From Chloroflexota bacterium (lineage in GTDB: Bacteria > Chloroflexota > Anaerolineae > Anaerolineales > UBA4823): a stretch of 43,031 nt of DNA. The stretch is from positions 1 through 43,031 of the forward strand of contig JAAYXE010000136.1 in assembly GCA_012516075.1 (NCBI GenBank). The letters are read 5' to 3'. Position 1 is the first letter of the stretch. Each line of letters begins with the position of its first letter. Below, piece by piece: positions 24,104 to 33,120 of the stretch. The notes below the pieces were generated by a model. It had not been told where the DNA came from. It saw nothing but the letters and a program-made list of their open reading frames with translations, and did not search any database. A program made the translations under genes and the position numbers.

Positions 24104-25423
24104 TTATTTGCCGAAGCGAGCGCGCAGAATGTCTTCCAGCGTAGGCTGGCCGAGCTCCTGCAGCTCGTAGCGTACGCGCTGGGTGGGCTTGTTGATCTTG
24201 ACCACACGATTCAGGTCGATCGGTGTGCCAATGATCACCAGGTCCGCATCCGAGCGGTTGATGGTCTCCTCCAGGTCGCGGGTCTGCGCTTCGCCGTAGC
24301 CCATGGCGGGGAGTACGTTGCCGGTTGTGGGGTACTTCTCATATGTAGCCAGGATCGATCCGACCGCGAACGGGCGGGGGTCGATGATCTCGGCTGCGCC
24401 AAAGCGGCGGGCGGCAACCCAGCCGGCGCCGTAAGCCATTTCGCCGTGGGTCAGTGTGGGGCCGTCTTCCACAACCAGCACGCGCTTGCCCTGGATCTCC
24501 GCAGGGTTGTCGACGAAGATGGGCGAGGCGGCTTCTATGAAGACTGCGCCGGGGTTAATGAGGCGCAGATTCTCACGCACCTGGATGACGTTCTCGGGCG
24601 CAGCGGTGTCGACCTTATTAATTACGAAGACATCCGCGCAGCGCGCCACGGTCTCACCGGGATGGTAGCCGATCTCATGGCCGGGACGGTGCGGGTCGGC
24701 AACTGCGATCTGCAGGTCGGGTACGTAGAAGGAGAAATCGTTGTTTCCGCCGTCCCACAGGATGATATCCACTTCCTGCTCGGCCTGGCGCAGGATTTTC
24801 TCATAATCCACGCCTGCATAGACGATGACGCCGTTGTCGATGTGCGGTTCGTACTCTTCACGCTCTTCAATGGTGGTCTCGTGCTTATCCAGGTCGGCAT
24901 AATCGGCGAAGCGCTGCACGGCCTGTTTGGCCAGGTCGCCGTAGGGCATGGGGTGGCGGATGGCGGCCACACGGTAGCCCAGATCGCGCAGCACCTTCGA
25001 GACCCGCCGGGTGGTCTGGCTCTTGCCGGAGCCGGTGCGCACAGCGCAAACGGAGACCACCGGCTTGCTGGATTTGATCTGCGTGTTCTTCAGGCCCAGC
25101 AGGCGGAAGTCGGCGCCGGCGGCCATCACCTGGGAGGCTTTGTGCATCACATAGGCGTGGGGCACATCGCTGTAGGCAAACACGACCTGGTCGACATCGT
25201 GCTTGCGGATCAGGCTGTCCAGCTCGCTCTCCGGGTAAATGGGGATGCCTTCGGGATACAGCGAGCCGGCCAGCTCCGCCGGATACGTGCGCCCTTCAAT
25301 GTCGGGGATTTGAGTCGCAGTGAAGGCCACAACCTGATACTGCGGGTTATCACGGTAGTACACATTGAAATTGTGGAAATCGCGCCCTGCGGCGCCCATG
25401 ATGATGGTGCGGATCGGGGTCAT
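24104..25423 (-). CDS. Cyclic 2,3-diphosphoglycerate-synthetase-like P-loop NTPase
   Basis: A 439-residue protein. An N-terminal Rossmann-like region (TIIMGAAGRDFHNFN) precedes a P-loop (CAVRTGSGKSQTTRRV, about 130). A Walker-B-like WDGGNNDFSFY, a G-protein-like VINKVD and a DGPTLTHGEM motif follow. The arrangement matches the archaeal cyclic 2,3-diphosphoglycerate synthetase family, which closes the cDPG ring using ATP. Bacterial homologues carry the name, but their product is generally untested, so the reaction here is inference. The start ATG follows AAGG at six bases; a longer reading adds non-homologous residues. Hairpins separate it from argS upstream and from the methyltransferase downstream, so it may be expressed alone. 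Confidence 0.8.
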   Translation of the reverse strand: MTPIRTIIMGAAGRDFHNFNVYYRDNPQYQVVAFTATQIPDIEGRTYPAELAGSLYPEGIPIYPESELDSLIRKHDVDQVVFAYSDVPHAYVMHKASQVMAAGADFRLLGLKNTQIKSSKPVVSVCAVRTGSGKSQTTRRVSKVLRDLGYRVAAIRHPMPYGDLAKQAVQRFADYADLDKHETTIEEREEYEPHIDNGVIVYAGVDYEKILRQAEQEVDIILWDGGNNDFSFYVPDLQIAVADPHRPGHEIGYHPGETVARCADVFVINKVDTAAPENVIQVRENLRLINPGAVFIEAASPIFVDNPAEIQGKRVLVVEDGPTLTHGEMAYGAGWVAARRFGAAEIIDPRPFAVGSILATYEKYPTTGNVLPAMGYGEAQTRDLEETINRSDADLVIIGTPIDLNRVVKINKPTQRVRYELQELGQPTLEDILRARFGK

Positions 25424-25451
25424 TGGTAACCTTGTCTCCTGGTTTGGAATG

Positions 25452-25491
25452 GGTAAAGAAACGGAACCCGTAAAATGCATTTACGGGTTCC
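25452..25491 (-). terminator. Intrinsic terminator after argS
   Basis: A 12-bp stem GGAACCCGTAAA / TTTACGGGTTCC, followed on the minus strand by GTTTCTTTACCC. Confidence 0.8.
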
Positions 25492-25501
25492 GGTGTCCAC
25501 A

Positions 25502-27319
25502 TTACATGACCTCCGGAGCCTGGATGCCCAGGAGATACAGGGCGTTGGCCAGGACCTGACGTGTGGCCGCCACCAGACGCAGGCGAGCCAGCCTGACCTT
25601 CTCCGAGCCGGCTTGCAGCACCGGAACGGCATGATAGAAGCTGTGGAAAGCGGTTGCCAGATCGTAGGCGTAGCTGGCGATCACCAGCGGGCGGTACTCC
25701 TGAGCGGCCATCTCAACCGTGCGGGGGAAGCGCGAGATCAGGTCGATCAGTTCGATTTCGTGGGTGGTTAACTCGTAATCGAAATCCACCGCCTCCGGAA
25801 GGTCGACCCCTGCCCTGCGCAGGATGCTGCAGGCGCGCACATGCGCATTCTGGATATACGGGCCGGTGTGCCCGTCGAAATTCAGAGCAGCATCGATATC
25901 GAAGACAATATCTTTGTTATTGTCTACCTGCAGCATGGCGTAGGCCAGCGCACCCAGCCCAACCTGCCGGGCGACTTCTTTGCGCTTTTCTTCTGGCAGG
26001 TCGGGGTTTTTTTGCTCGATCTCTGCCAGCACACGGTTCTCCGCCTCGTCGGCCACGTCTTTAAAGAGCACTACGCGCCCGCGCCGGGCAGACATGGCGC
26101 CTTCCGGCAGGCTGACGAAGCCGTAGCCCAGGTGGTAGCACTTTTCGGCCTGTTTAAATCCCCACAGCTCCAGGATTTTGAAGGTCTGCTGCATGTACAG
26201 GCTCTGGCGCACGTCGATCACGTAGATCGAGCGGTCCACGTTATATTGTTCGAACTTCACCTTGGCCAGAGCCAGGTCTTTTGTAAGATACAGGGTGGTG
26301 CCGTCGCTGCGCAGGATGACGTTGGTGCGGTATTTCTCTTTCTTCAGGCCCAGTTTTTCATCGATGCGCACGAGCACCGGACCCTCCGGGCGTTCGTCGT
26401 CGGCGATGCCGAGTTCGATCAGCTCGTCGACGATCCCTTTTGCCATCTGGTCTACTTCGCTCTCGAAAAACCACACGTCGATCTTGACGCCGATCATATC
26501 CAGGATGGCGCGCAGCTCGTCCAGGCTCCACTGGCGGGTCTTTTCCCACAGCGCCCGCACTTCCGGATCGCCGGCATCCCAGCGGCGGTAGAGTTCACGC
26601 CGTTCGGCTTCATACTGCTCGCGCCGGGCTTTCTCTTCGGGGGTCTCGTTCTCTTTGGGTTCGAGCAGGTTTGTGGCCTCGACATACAGGTTCAACAGCC
26701 ACTGGCCCCGTTCGTGTACGCCTTCTGGCTCCTTACCCTGGTAAAACTTCTGGTAAATCCAAACCACAGTGATCACGCCCAGTCCGATATCGCCCGGATA
26801 GGAAGCGCGGATGGTCTCGAAGCCGGCAAAATCCACCAGACGGGAAAGAGCCTCGCCCAGGATGGCGTTGCGGTAATGACCGATGTGGAAAGAATGGTGG
26901 GTGTTGGGCTGGGCGAACTCCACCATCACGCGCTCATTTTTGGGCTCGCCGCGCCCAAAATCCGGACCGCTTGTCAGGACGGCATCGACGACACGCTTGC
27001 TGAACTGGGGCTGGGAGAAATACAGGTTCAGATAACCTTTAACGGCCTCGGCATGCGACATCCCGGCAGGGAGTTTGAGGGCGGCGGCCACATCGCTGGC
27101 GATTTCCTGCGCCCGCTGGGGGACATTCAACCTGCGCCCACCGGAGGCGGCTTTCTGGCTCGCTTCCTGCGCCGCAAGCTGGAAAAATGAGGTCGAAATA
27201 CCCCATTTGCCGGCAAAGGGCAGGGGGGTCCATTGAATCTCTACAGGATCGGGAAGCTGGTTTGCTGCGCAGTAGGCGCGAATTTGAGTCTCGATGTTTT
27301 CCTGCTCGGCCCTGAACAT
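25502..27319 (-). CDS. argS: Arginyl-tRNA synthetase
   Basis: A class I synthetase of 605 residues that charges tRNA-Arg. The N-terminal Arg_tRNA_synt_N-like domain covers about 1-110. The catalytic core has VEFAQPNTHHSFHIGHYRN, with the HIGH signature. The C-terminal DALR anticodon-binding domain (about 480-605) ends HSFYHAVPVL ... ANALYLLGIQAPEVM. The canonical KMSK loop is replaced by a degenerate form near EGAMSARRGRV, as in many ArgRS proteins. The start ATG follows AGGTG. An extended -10 promoter lies about 60 bases upstream. Confidence 0.96.
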   Translation of the reverse strand: MFRAEQENIETQIRAYCAANQLPDPVEIQWTPLPFAGKWGISTSFFQLAAQEASQKAASGGRRLNVPQRAQEIASDVAAALKLPAGMSHAEAVKGYLNLYFSQPQFSKRVVDAVLTSGPDFGRGEPKNERVMVEFAQPNTHHSFHIGHYRNAILGEALSRLVDFAGFETIRASYPGDIGLGVITVVWIYQKFYQGKEPEGVHERGQWLLNLYVEATNLLEPKENETPEEKARREQYEAERRELYRRWDAGDPEVRALWEKTRQWSLDELRAILDMIGVKIDVWFFESEVDQMAKGIVDELIELGIADDERPEGPVLVRIDEKLGLKKEKYRTNVILRSDGTTLYLTKDLALAKVKFEQYNVDRSIYVIDVRQSLYMQQTFKILELWGFKQAEKCYHLGYGFVSLPEGAMSARRGRVVLFKDVADEAENRVLAEIEQKNPDLPEEKRKEVARQVGLGALAYAMLQVDNNKDIVFDIDAALNFDGHTGPYIQNAHVRACSILRRAGVDLPEAVDFDYELTTHEIELIDLISRFPRTVEMAAQEYRPLVIASYAYDLATAFHSFYHAVPVLQAGSEKVRLARLRLVAATRQVLANALYLLGIQAPEVM

Positions 27320-27381
27320 ATTTCACCTGTCAAGCGGGATTTGGGAGGAAGTCCCCTTGGCTGTCCTGCCCTCGGCTGATG

Positions 27382-27390
27382 ATTATAACA
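27382..27390 (-). promoter_or_regulatory. Extended -10 promoter of argS
   Basis: On the minus strand TG-T-TATAAT (27390-27382) is a perfect extended -10. No convincing -35 is present, as is usual for this class. The predicted leader is about 55 bases. Confidence 0.6.
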
Positions 27391-27405
27391 TGCAAGCCCA
27401 ACGCG

Positions 27406-27437
27406 CAAAAACAGCGGGAGCACGTCCGGCTCCCGCT
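27406..27437 (-). terminator. Intrinsic terminator after rpsT
   Basis: On the minus strand a 9-bp perfect stem AGCGGGAGC / GCTCCCGCT is followed by GTTTTTG. It lies just upstream of the argS promoter. Confidence 0.85.
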
Positions 27438-27486
27438 GGTGCGTTAATAGCAAAGGGTAAATAATGGTGGGAGTACCTGAGGGGAA

Positions 27487-27765
27487 TCAGCCGGCGGCTT
27501 GTCGCTCGAGCTGGTTCAGGCGCTTCATCAAGCGGCTTTTGCGGCGAGCTGCGTTGTTTTTGTGAAGAATGCCTTTTTCAGCGGCCTTGTCCAGGGCGCT
27601 GATTGCGGTGATGGTTGCCTTGCGGGCCTCTTCAAGGTTGCCCGATTCGATCTGAGCGCGAGCTTTCTTCACAAAAGTGCGGGCGCGGCCGACATAAACC
27701 CGGTTGCGCAGGCGGCGTTTTTCATTCTGCCGGTTGCGCTTAATAGCAGACTTAATATTTGCCAA
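27487..27765 (-). CDS. rpsT: 30S ribosomal protein bS20
   Basis: A 92-residue, strongly basic three-helix protein that binds 16S rRNA. It has the family signatures ANIKSAIKRNRQNEKRRLRN, KATITAISALDKAAEKGILHKNNAARRKSRL, and a short C-terminus. The start codon is TTG at 27765, six bases after GGAGG. There is no in-frame ATG at the N-terminus, and homology begins exactly at this residue. E. coli rpsT also begins with UUG, and the rare start is part of its translational autoregulation, so the same may apply here. It is monocistronic with its own terminator. Confidence 0.97.
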   Translation of the reverse strand: MANIKSAIKRNRQNEKRRLRNRVYVGRARTFVKKARAQIESGNLEEARKATITAISALDKAAEKGILHKNNAARRKSRLMKRLNQLERQAAG

Positions 27766-28012
27766 AGCAGTCCTCCAGAATCAATCTTCCTTTTTCAATG
27801 CATACCCTTTACAGGGACACGTTATTTTACATGATGGCTTTCGCTTTGTCCAGTAATTCGCAGGTCTTTACAGCTCTTTTTATCTACCGGATAGCGAACA
27901 GAGCGGCACGTTGAACTCTATTAAGGGCAGGATACCCGGTGTTTTCTTCTTCTAATCGGCTTTGACCTGGCAGCAGCCCGTCTAAGAATTGTATATGCAA
28001 ATTGCAATAGTC

Positions 28013-28041
28013 TTGCTTTTGGGCTCTGTCACAGGTATCAT
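28013..28041 (+). promoter_or_regulatory. Promoter of RNase P RNA
   Basis: TTGCTT (28013-28018) and TATCAT (28036-28041) are 17 bases apart. The predicted start, about 28048, coincides with the 5' end of helix P1. The rest of the 27766-28048 gap holds no gene that I can see. Confidence 0.6.
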
Positions 28042-28048
28042 TAATGCA

Positions 28049-28436
28049 CCAGGCTGGTCGGGCGATCGCGGCTCCGCATGCCGGAGTCGAGGAAAGTCCG
28101 CACTCCACAGAGCAGAACGCCGGGTAACTCCCGGGGTGGGGAAACCTGCCGGATCGGGCCACAGAAACACACCGCGAAAGGCGGCCGGGTAACCGGCTGC
28201 CCCGCAAGGGTGAAAAGGTGGTGTAAGAGACCACCGGCGCATATAGTAATATATGCGGCCAGGCAACCCCCGTTCGGAGCAAGGCCAAGCAGGGACTGTG
28301 CCGGTTTACCGGCCGGTAGTTGCTCGCTTCTTACGTCCCGGGTAGGCTGCTAGAGCTGTACGGAGACGTACAGCCCAGATAGATGATCGCCAAGGACGAT
28401 TGTCCTACAGAATGCGGCTTATAGACCAGCCTGGGG
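28049..28436 (+). ncRNA. rnpB: RNase P RNA, bacterial type A
   Basis: This is the catalytic RNA that removes tRNA 5' leaders. The 5' CCAGGCTGGTC pairs with the 3' GACCAGCCTGG to form P1, which fixes the ends. Universally conserved blocks are present: GAGGAAAGTCCGC near 28090, ACAGAAACACACCGC, and the 3' block CTACAGAATGCGGCTTAT before P1. About 388 nt is normal for type A. An intrinsic terminator follows directly. Confidence 0.97.
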
Positions 28437-28441
28437 GAATT

Positions 28442-28470
28442 GAACCGGTTGAAGAAACCGGTTCTTTTAA
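28442..28470 (+). terminator. Intrinsic terminator of rnpB
   Basis: A 9-bp stem GAACCGGTT / AACCGGTTC with a 5-base loop, followed by TTTTAATTA. Confidence 0.85.
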
Positions 28471-28585
28471 TTAATATATAGACACCATCAATATTGCGGG
28501 CAGCCAGCTCCATTGATGCCATTACCATGCCCCGAAGCTCCCTCTTTGATAGCCAGATCCATCTGCAGTGAGGTGCGCGAGCGTG

Positions 28586-30376
28586 ATGAAAGCTCAAACC
28601 GGTATCGCAGGGAATGATCGAGCAGATACGAAGCTCTTCCGCAGAGCTTCTATGGTCCTGCCGATCGGCGTGCTGTTCCTGATCCTCTACTGGATCAGCA
28701 CATTCAACTATCTGCTGTTCCACAGCCTGGCAGAATTCTTCAGCGCCCTTGTGGCTGTCGGGGTTTTCATTGTCGCCTGGAACTCGCAGCGCTTCCTCAC
28801 TACGGGCTACCTTGTTTTCCTGGGGGTTGCACACCTGTACGTCGCTTTAATCGATCTGATCCACACGCTTGCGTATCAGGGGATGGGGGTATTCTCGACC
28901 CCCGGAGCGAACCTGGCCACACAGCTCTGGTTGTCGGCGCGCTATCTGCAGAGTATTTCCATTCTGCTTTCCTTTATCTTCCTGCGGCGGCAGGTTTTGC
29001 GCTGGGCGGTCGCCGGAGTTTTCGGCGTCGTCCTGGCGTTGATCCTGGCTTCCATTTTCTTCTGGGACATCTTCCCCATCGCCTATGTAGACGGCGCTGG
29101 CCTGACGCCGTTTAAAATTTACAGCGAATACCTGATCTCTCTGTTCTTCCTGATTGCTCTGGGGCTGCTGTGGATCAACCGCAGCGAGTTCGACTACGGT
29201 GTGCTGCGCCTGATGAGCCTCTCGCTGGTGTTTTCCGCTGCCAGCGAGCTGGCTTTTACCGAGTATATTGGCGTCACCGACTTCGCCAATATGGCCGGGC
29301 ACCTGCTCAAGATCCTGGCTTTTTATTTCCTCTACCGGGCGATTGTGGTCACCGGTTTTCTCAAGCCCTACCGCCTCCTGTTCCGAAACCTGAAAGCCAG
29401 GGAGAAAGAGCTGCGCCGCGCCCATGACGAACTGGAGCGGCGCGTGGAGGAGCGCACCGAGCAGCTTAACCAGACCAACCTGTCGCTGCAGCGTGAGATC
29501 GCCGAGCACCAGCGCACCGAGGCCGAGCTGCGCGAATACCGCGAGCGCCTCGAGGAGCTGGTGCACGAACGCACCCAGAAACTGGAAGCGGAGATCGCTG
29601 AACGCCGCCGTCTGGAGGCCGAGGCGCGCATCTACTCCCGCCGGCTGGAGCGCAGCAACCGCCATCTGCAGGACTTCGCTTCTATTGCTTCGCACGATCT
29701 CCAGGAGCCGCTGCGGAAAGTGCGCGCTTTTGGAGAGCGTTTGATGGACAAAGCTGCCGGGCGGCTCACGCCCGAAGAGCGTGATTACCTGGAGCGCATG
29801 GTCTCCGCCTCGGAGCGCATGCAGAACATGATCAACGATCTGCTGTCTTACTCGCGGGTGACGACCCGGGGCGAACCGTTCACGCTCGTGGATTTAAACC
29901 AGGTGGTCGCCGATGTGCTGCAGGATCTGGAGGTGCGCATTGAGCAGAGCCGCGGCAGGGTAGAAACCAAGCCTTTGCCCCAAATTGATGCTGACCCCCT
30001 GCAGATGCGCCAGCTGCTGCAGAACCTGATTGGAAACGGGCTGAAATTCCACCGCAAAGATACGCCCCCGGTTGTCAGCGTGGAGGCCGCAGGGCCCATG
30101 CAGGACCCGGACCTGGGTGAAATTGTAGAAATCCGTGTGGTGGACAACGGGATCGGCTTCGACGAAAGTAAGCAGGAAGAGCTCTTCCAGCCTTTCTTTC
30201 GCCTGGTCAGCCGCAGCGAATTCGAGGGCAATGGTATGGGGCTGGCCATCTGCGGGAAGATCGTCGAACGCCACAGCGGCCGCATCTGGGGCGAGAACCG
30301 CAACGGCACCGGAGCGGCCTTTATTGTTCAGCTGCCTGTGCGCCAGCCCAGGCCGGCAGAATCAGCGGCAGACTAA
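28586..30376 (+). CDS. MASE3-domain sensor histidine kinase
   Basis: A 596-residue kinase. The N-terminal MASE3-type membrane sensor (about 20-260) has seven or so helices, including HSLAEFFSALVAVGVFIVAWN and LIDLIHTLAYQGMGVF, which are typical of this domain. A long coiled coil (about 270-355, rich in Glu/Arg heptads) leads to HisKA, with its phospho-His in IASHDLQEPLRKVRAFGERL. HATPase_c has LIGNGLKFH, VDNGIGFDE and GNGMGLAI. The ligand of MASE3 is unknown. ATG 28586 follows GAGGTG; a GTG six codons earlier is possible. No regulator is adjacent. The kinase core is closely related to that of the dCache kinase at 9370-11607, so it may share its Rcp1-like partners. Confidence 0.92.
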   Translation: MKAQTGIAGNDRADTKLFRRASMVLPIGVLFLILYWISTFNYLLFHSLAEFFSALVAVGVFIVAWNSQRFLTTGYLVFLGVAHLYVALIDLIHTLAYQGMGVFSTPGANLATQLWLSARYLQSISILLSFIFLRRQVLRWAVAGVFGVVLALILASIFFWDIFPIAYVDGAGLTPFKIYSEYLISLFFLIALGLLWINRSEFDYGVLRLMSLSLVFSAASELAFTEYIGVTDFANMAGHLLKILAFYFLYRAIVVTGFLKPYRLLFRNLKAREKELRRAHDELERRVEERTEQLNQTNLSLQREIAEHQRTEAELREYRERLEELVHERTQKLEAEIAERRRLEAEARIYSRRLERSNRHLQDFASIASHDLQEPLRKVRAFGERLMDKAAGRLTPEERDYLERMVSASERMQNMINDLLSYSRVTTRGEPFTLVDLNQVVADVLQDLEVRIEQSRGRVETKPLPQIDADPLQMRQLLQNLIGNGLKFHRKDTPPVVSVEAAGPMQDPDLGEIVEIRVVDNGIGFDESKQEELFQPFFRLVSRSEFEGNGMGLAICGKIVERHSGRIWGENRNGTGAAFIVQLPVRQPRPAESAAD

Positions 30377-30463
30377 TTGCCTCTTAATCTTGCGCTGATA
30401 TTTAGCCGCCATAAATCGAGTAAAATCGGACAAACGTTGTTCGGAATTGAATAAGGAAGTTTC

Positions 30464-32140
30464 ATGAGCGACGAACAAGTAATCTTTTCGATGGTTCGGG
30501 TCAGCCGGACAGTCCCGCCGAATAATCGCCAGATCCTGCGCGATATTTCGCTGGGCTTCTATTACGGCGCCAAGATCGGCGTGCTGGGCCTTAACGGGGC
30601 CGGGAAAAGCACGCTGCTGCGCATTATCGCCGGCAAGGATGACGGGTATACAGGCGAGGTGGTCTTCTCGCCAGGCTATACTGTGGGCCTGCTGGAGCAG
30701 GAACCGTACCTTGACCCGAACAAGACCGTGCGCCAGGTGGTCGAGGAGGCGGTCCAGCCGCTGGCCGACGCCCTGCGCAAGTTCGACGAGGTGAGCGCGA
30801 AATTCTCCGAGCCAGACGCCGATTTCGACGCGCTGATTGAGGAGCAGGGCCGCCTGCAGGACTTTCTCGACCGGCACGATGCCTGGACGCTGGACAGCCG
30901 CCTGGAACTGGCCATGGAAGCCCTGCGCTGTCCGCCGGGAGACACGCCGGTCTCGGTGCTTTCAGGCGGCGAGCGCCGCCGGGTGGCTCTGACCCGTTTG
31001 CTGCTCACCGAACCCGACATCCTGCTGCTCGACGAGCCCACCAACCATCTGGACGCCGAATCGGTGGCCTGGCTGGAGCGCCACCTGCAGCAGTATAAAG
31101 GCACCGTCATCGCCGTCACGCACGACCGCTATTTCCTTGACAATGTGGCCGGCTGGATCCTGGAACTGGACCGCGGCTACGGCATCCCCTGGAAGGGCAA
31201 TTATTCTTCCTGGCTGGAGCAGAAGGAAGAGCGCCTGCGGCGTGAGGAGAAGGCCGAAAGCAAGCGCCTCCGCACGCTGGAGCGCGAGCTGGAGTGGATC
31301 CGCATGTCGCCGCGAGCGCGCCAGGCGAAAGGAAAGGCGCGCTATACGGCCTATGAAAACCTGCTCAGCCAGGAAGCGGAGAAGCGCCGTGAAGACCTGG
31401 AGATCTATATCCCCCCCGGCCCGCGCCTGGGCAACCAGGTAATCGAGTTCGAATCGGTATCGAAGGGCTACGGCGAACGCCTGCTGATCGACAACCTGAC
31501 CCTTTCCATTCCGCCCGGCAGCATTGTAGGCGTGATCGGACCGAATGGGGCGGGTAAGTCGACGCTGCTGAAGCTGATCACCGGGCAGGAAAAGCCCGAT
31601 TCCGGCCAGATCCGCCTGGGCGAGACCGTGAAGCTTGCCTATGTCGACCAGAGCCGTGAAACCCTCGACCCGGAAAAAACAGTCTTCGAAGAGATCTCCG
31701 GCGGAGAGGAAGAGATCGTCCTGGGTGGACGCCGGCGTAACGCACGTGCTTATGTTGCCTCGTTTAACTTTCTCGGCTCCGACCAGCAGAAGAAGGTCGG
31801 TGTGCTTTCGGGCGGCGAGCGCAACCGCGTTCATCTGGCGAAAACCCTGCGCAGCGGCGGCAACGTGATCCTGCTGGACGAGCCGACCAACGACCTGGAT
31901 GTCAACACCCTGCGTGCCCTGGAAGAGGCGCTGGTCAACTTCGCCGGTTGTGCAGTAGTGGTCTCTCACGACCGCTGGTTCCTGGACCGCGTGGCCACCC
32001 ACATCCTGGCCTTCGAAGGCGACAGCCAGGTGCGCTTCTTCGAGGGCAACTGGTCGGAATACGAAGCCGATCTGAAGCGCCGGTTGGGGAAGGAAGCCGA
32101 AACGCCCCGCCGTATCAAATACCGCAGCCTTACGCGCTGA
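30464..32140 (+). CDS. ettA: Energy-dependent translational throttle protein EttA (ABC-F)
   Basis: A 558-residue ABC-F protein with two ATPase domains and no membrane part. It acts at the ribosomal E site and gates entry into elongation according to ATP/ADP. Walker A sites are GLNGAGKST and GPNGAGKST. Signature motifs are LSGGERRRVALTRLLL and LSGGERNRVHLAKTL. Walker B sites are ILLLDEPTNHLD and VILLDEPTNDLD. Between the domains lies the P-site tRNA-interacting motif region (EEKAESKRLRTLERELEWIRMSP start), with the EttA-type RQAKGKARYTAYENL. The start ATG follows AAGGAAG. The length is close to E. coli EttA (555). Confidence 0.95.
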   Translation: MSDEQVIFSMVRVSRTVPPNNRQILRDISLGFYYGAKIGVLGLNGAGKSTLLRIIAGKDDGYTGEVVFSPGYTVGLLEQEPYLDPNKTVRQVVEEAVQPLADALRKFDEVSAKFSEPDADFDALIEEQGRLQDFLDRHDAWTLDSRLELAMEALRCPPGDTPVSVLSGGERRRVALTRLLLTEPDILLLDEPTNHLDAESVAWLERHLQQYKGTVIAVTHDRYFLDNVAGWILELDRGYGIPWKGNYSSWLEQKEERLRREEKAESKRLRTLERELEWIRMSPRARQAKGKARYTAYENLLSQEAEKRREDLEIYIPPGPRLGNQVIEFESVSKGYGERLLIDNLTLSIPPGSIVGVIGPNGAGKSTLLKLITGQEKPDSGQIRLGETVKLAYVDQSRETLDPEKTVFEEISGGEEEIVLGGRRRNARAYVASFNFLGSDQQKKVGVLSGGERNRVHLAKTLRSGGNVILLDEPTNDLDVNTLRALEEALVNFAGCAVVVSHDRWFLDRVATHILAFEGDSQVRFFEGNWSEYEADLKRRLGKEAETPRRIKYRSLTR

Positions 32141-32301
32141 CGCTCTGCGGCCCCAGGGGTTTACTGCAGGCCAGACGGCCCGGGCCGCACACCGCGAACC
32201 ACGAACGCCCTCCCGGCACCTGCGCCGGAGGGGAAGGAAGCAGTCGATCGTTCCAGCCGGGGCGCCTGAGATCAGGCGTCCCGCGCTGGATATCAACCGG
32301 T

Positions 32302-32350
32302 AGAGCCTGCCCGCTTGTGCTTTCCGGCGGGCTCTCGGGGATTTTTATTA
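32302..32350 (+). terminator. Intrinsic terminator downstream of ettA
   Basis: AGAGCCTGCCCGC pairs with GGCGGGCTCT (one bulge), and a T-rich stretch (ATTTTTATTA) follows. The GC-rich 32141-32301 stretch before it contains no gene that I can support. Confidence 0.65.
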
Positions 32351-32394
32351 CCATCTGGGGGTACTGCCATTCATTACCGCCACAAGGAGGAAAG

Positions 32395-32973
32395 ATGAAG
32401 TCAAAACGTGAACAGTTGAAGATGAAACGCCGCAGGAAGAAGATGTACACCGCCATCGGGTGGGGGGCAGCGGCCCTGATCGTCCTGGGCGTGATCGGGT
32501 ATGCCCTGTTCCTGGCTATACGGCCGGCCATGGGTGAGGAGGTGGCCGTGATGCCCGATACGCGACATGTCCCTGAGGGAACCAACCCGGGCCCTTACAA
32601 CACCAACCCACCCACCTCCGGCCGGCACTATGAGGTCACCCTGCGGCCCGGTTTTTACAACGAGGGCGATATCCAGGTGACCCATCCGGAGGGGCATCTG
32701 GTGCACAATCTGGAGCACGGTTACGTCATCTTCTGGTACAACTGTTCAATCCTGAGCGAGCAGGAGTGCGCCGAATTGAAAGAGGCCATTCAGGCCGTGA
32801 TGGAGGCCGAGAACTATAACAAGGTCATTGCCTTCCCCTGGAACTCCATTGAAGAGCCCGTTGTGCTGACTTCCTGGGGGCGGCTGCTGCGTATGGAGAG
32901 ATTTGATGCGGACCTGGCGCGCGATTTCGTGCAGCGCAATCGCAACAAGGCCCCCGAACCGAACGCAATGTAG
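32395..32973 (+). CDS. DUF3105 family membrane-anchored protein
   Basis: A 192-residue protein. A lysine/arginine-rich N-terminus is followed by a single membrane helix (about 20-43). The extracytoplasmic DUF3105 domain carries YNTNPPTSGRHYEV and the His-rich GHLVHNLEHGYVIFWYN, then AFPWNSIEEPVVLTSWGR. The conserved His residues and a Cys pair (NCSILSEQEC) suggest metal or redox chemistry, but no function is established for the family. ATG 32395 follows AAGGAGGAAAG. A longer in-frame reading would run back into the ettA 3' end and has no support. Confidence 0.88.
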   Translation: MKSKREQLKMKRRRKKMYTAIGWGAAALIVLGVIGYALFLAIRPAMGEEVAVMPDTRHVPEGTNPGPYNTNPPTSGRHYEVTLRPGFYNEGDIQVTHPEGHLVHNLEHGYVIFWYNCSILSEQECAELKEAIQAVMEAENYNKVIAFPWNSIEEPVVLTSWGRLLRMERFDADLARDFVQRNRNKAPEPNAM

Positions 32974-33120
32974 TCTTTCAGGGCATGATCGAAGTTCTTT
33001 CTCAGAACTGAACCGGGCTGCGCGCTGGGGAGTGTGCGCGTGCAAAATCCGGGCGGCTGAGGCCGGGAATTCACCTGGCTTCAGCCGCTTTACTTTCCGG
33101 GGTTCAACAGGAGGGATAAG

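Noticed and set aside
32235..32250. GGAAGGAAGCAG-like block resembling the SRP RNA tip
   Set aside because: The conserved 5' partner strand (CAGG with the asymmetric loop) and the GNRA-closed helix are absent, so it is probably a chance match.
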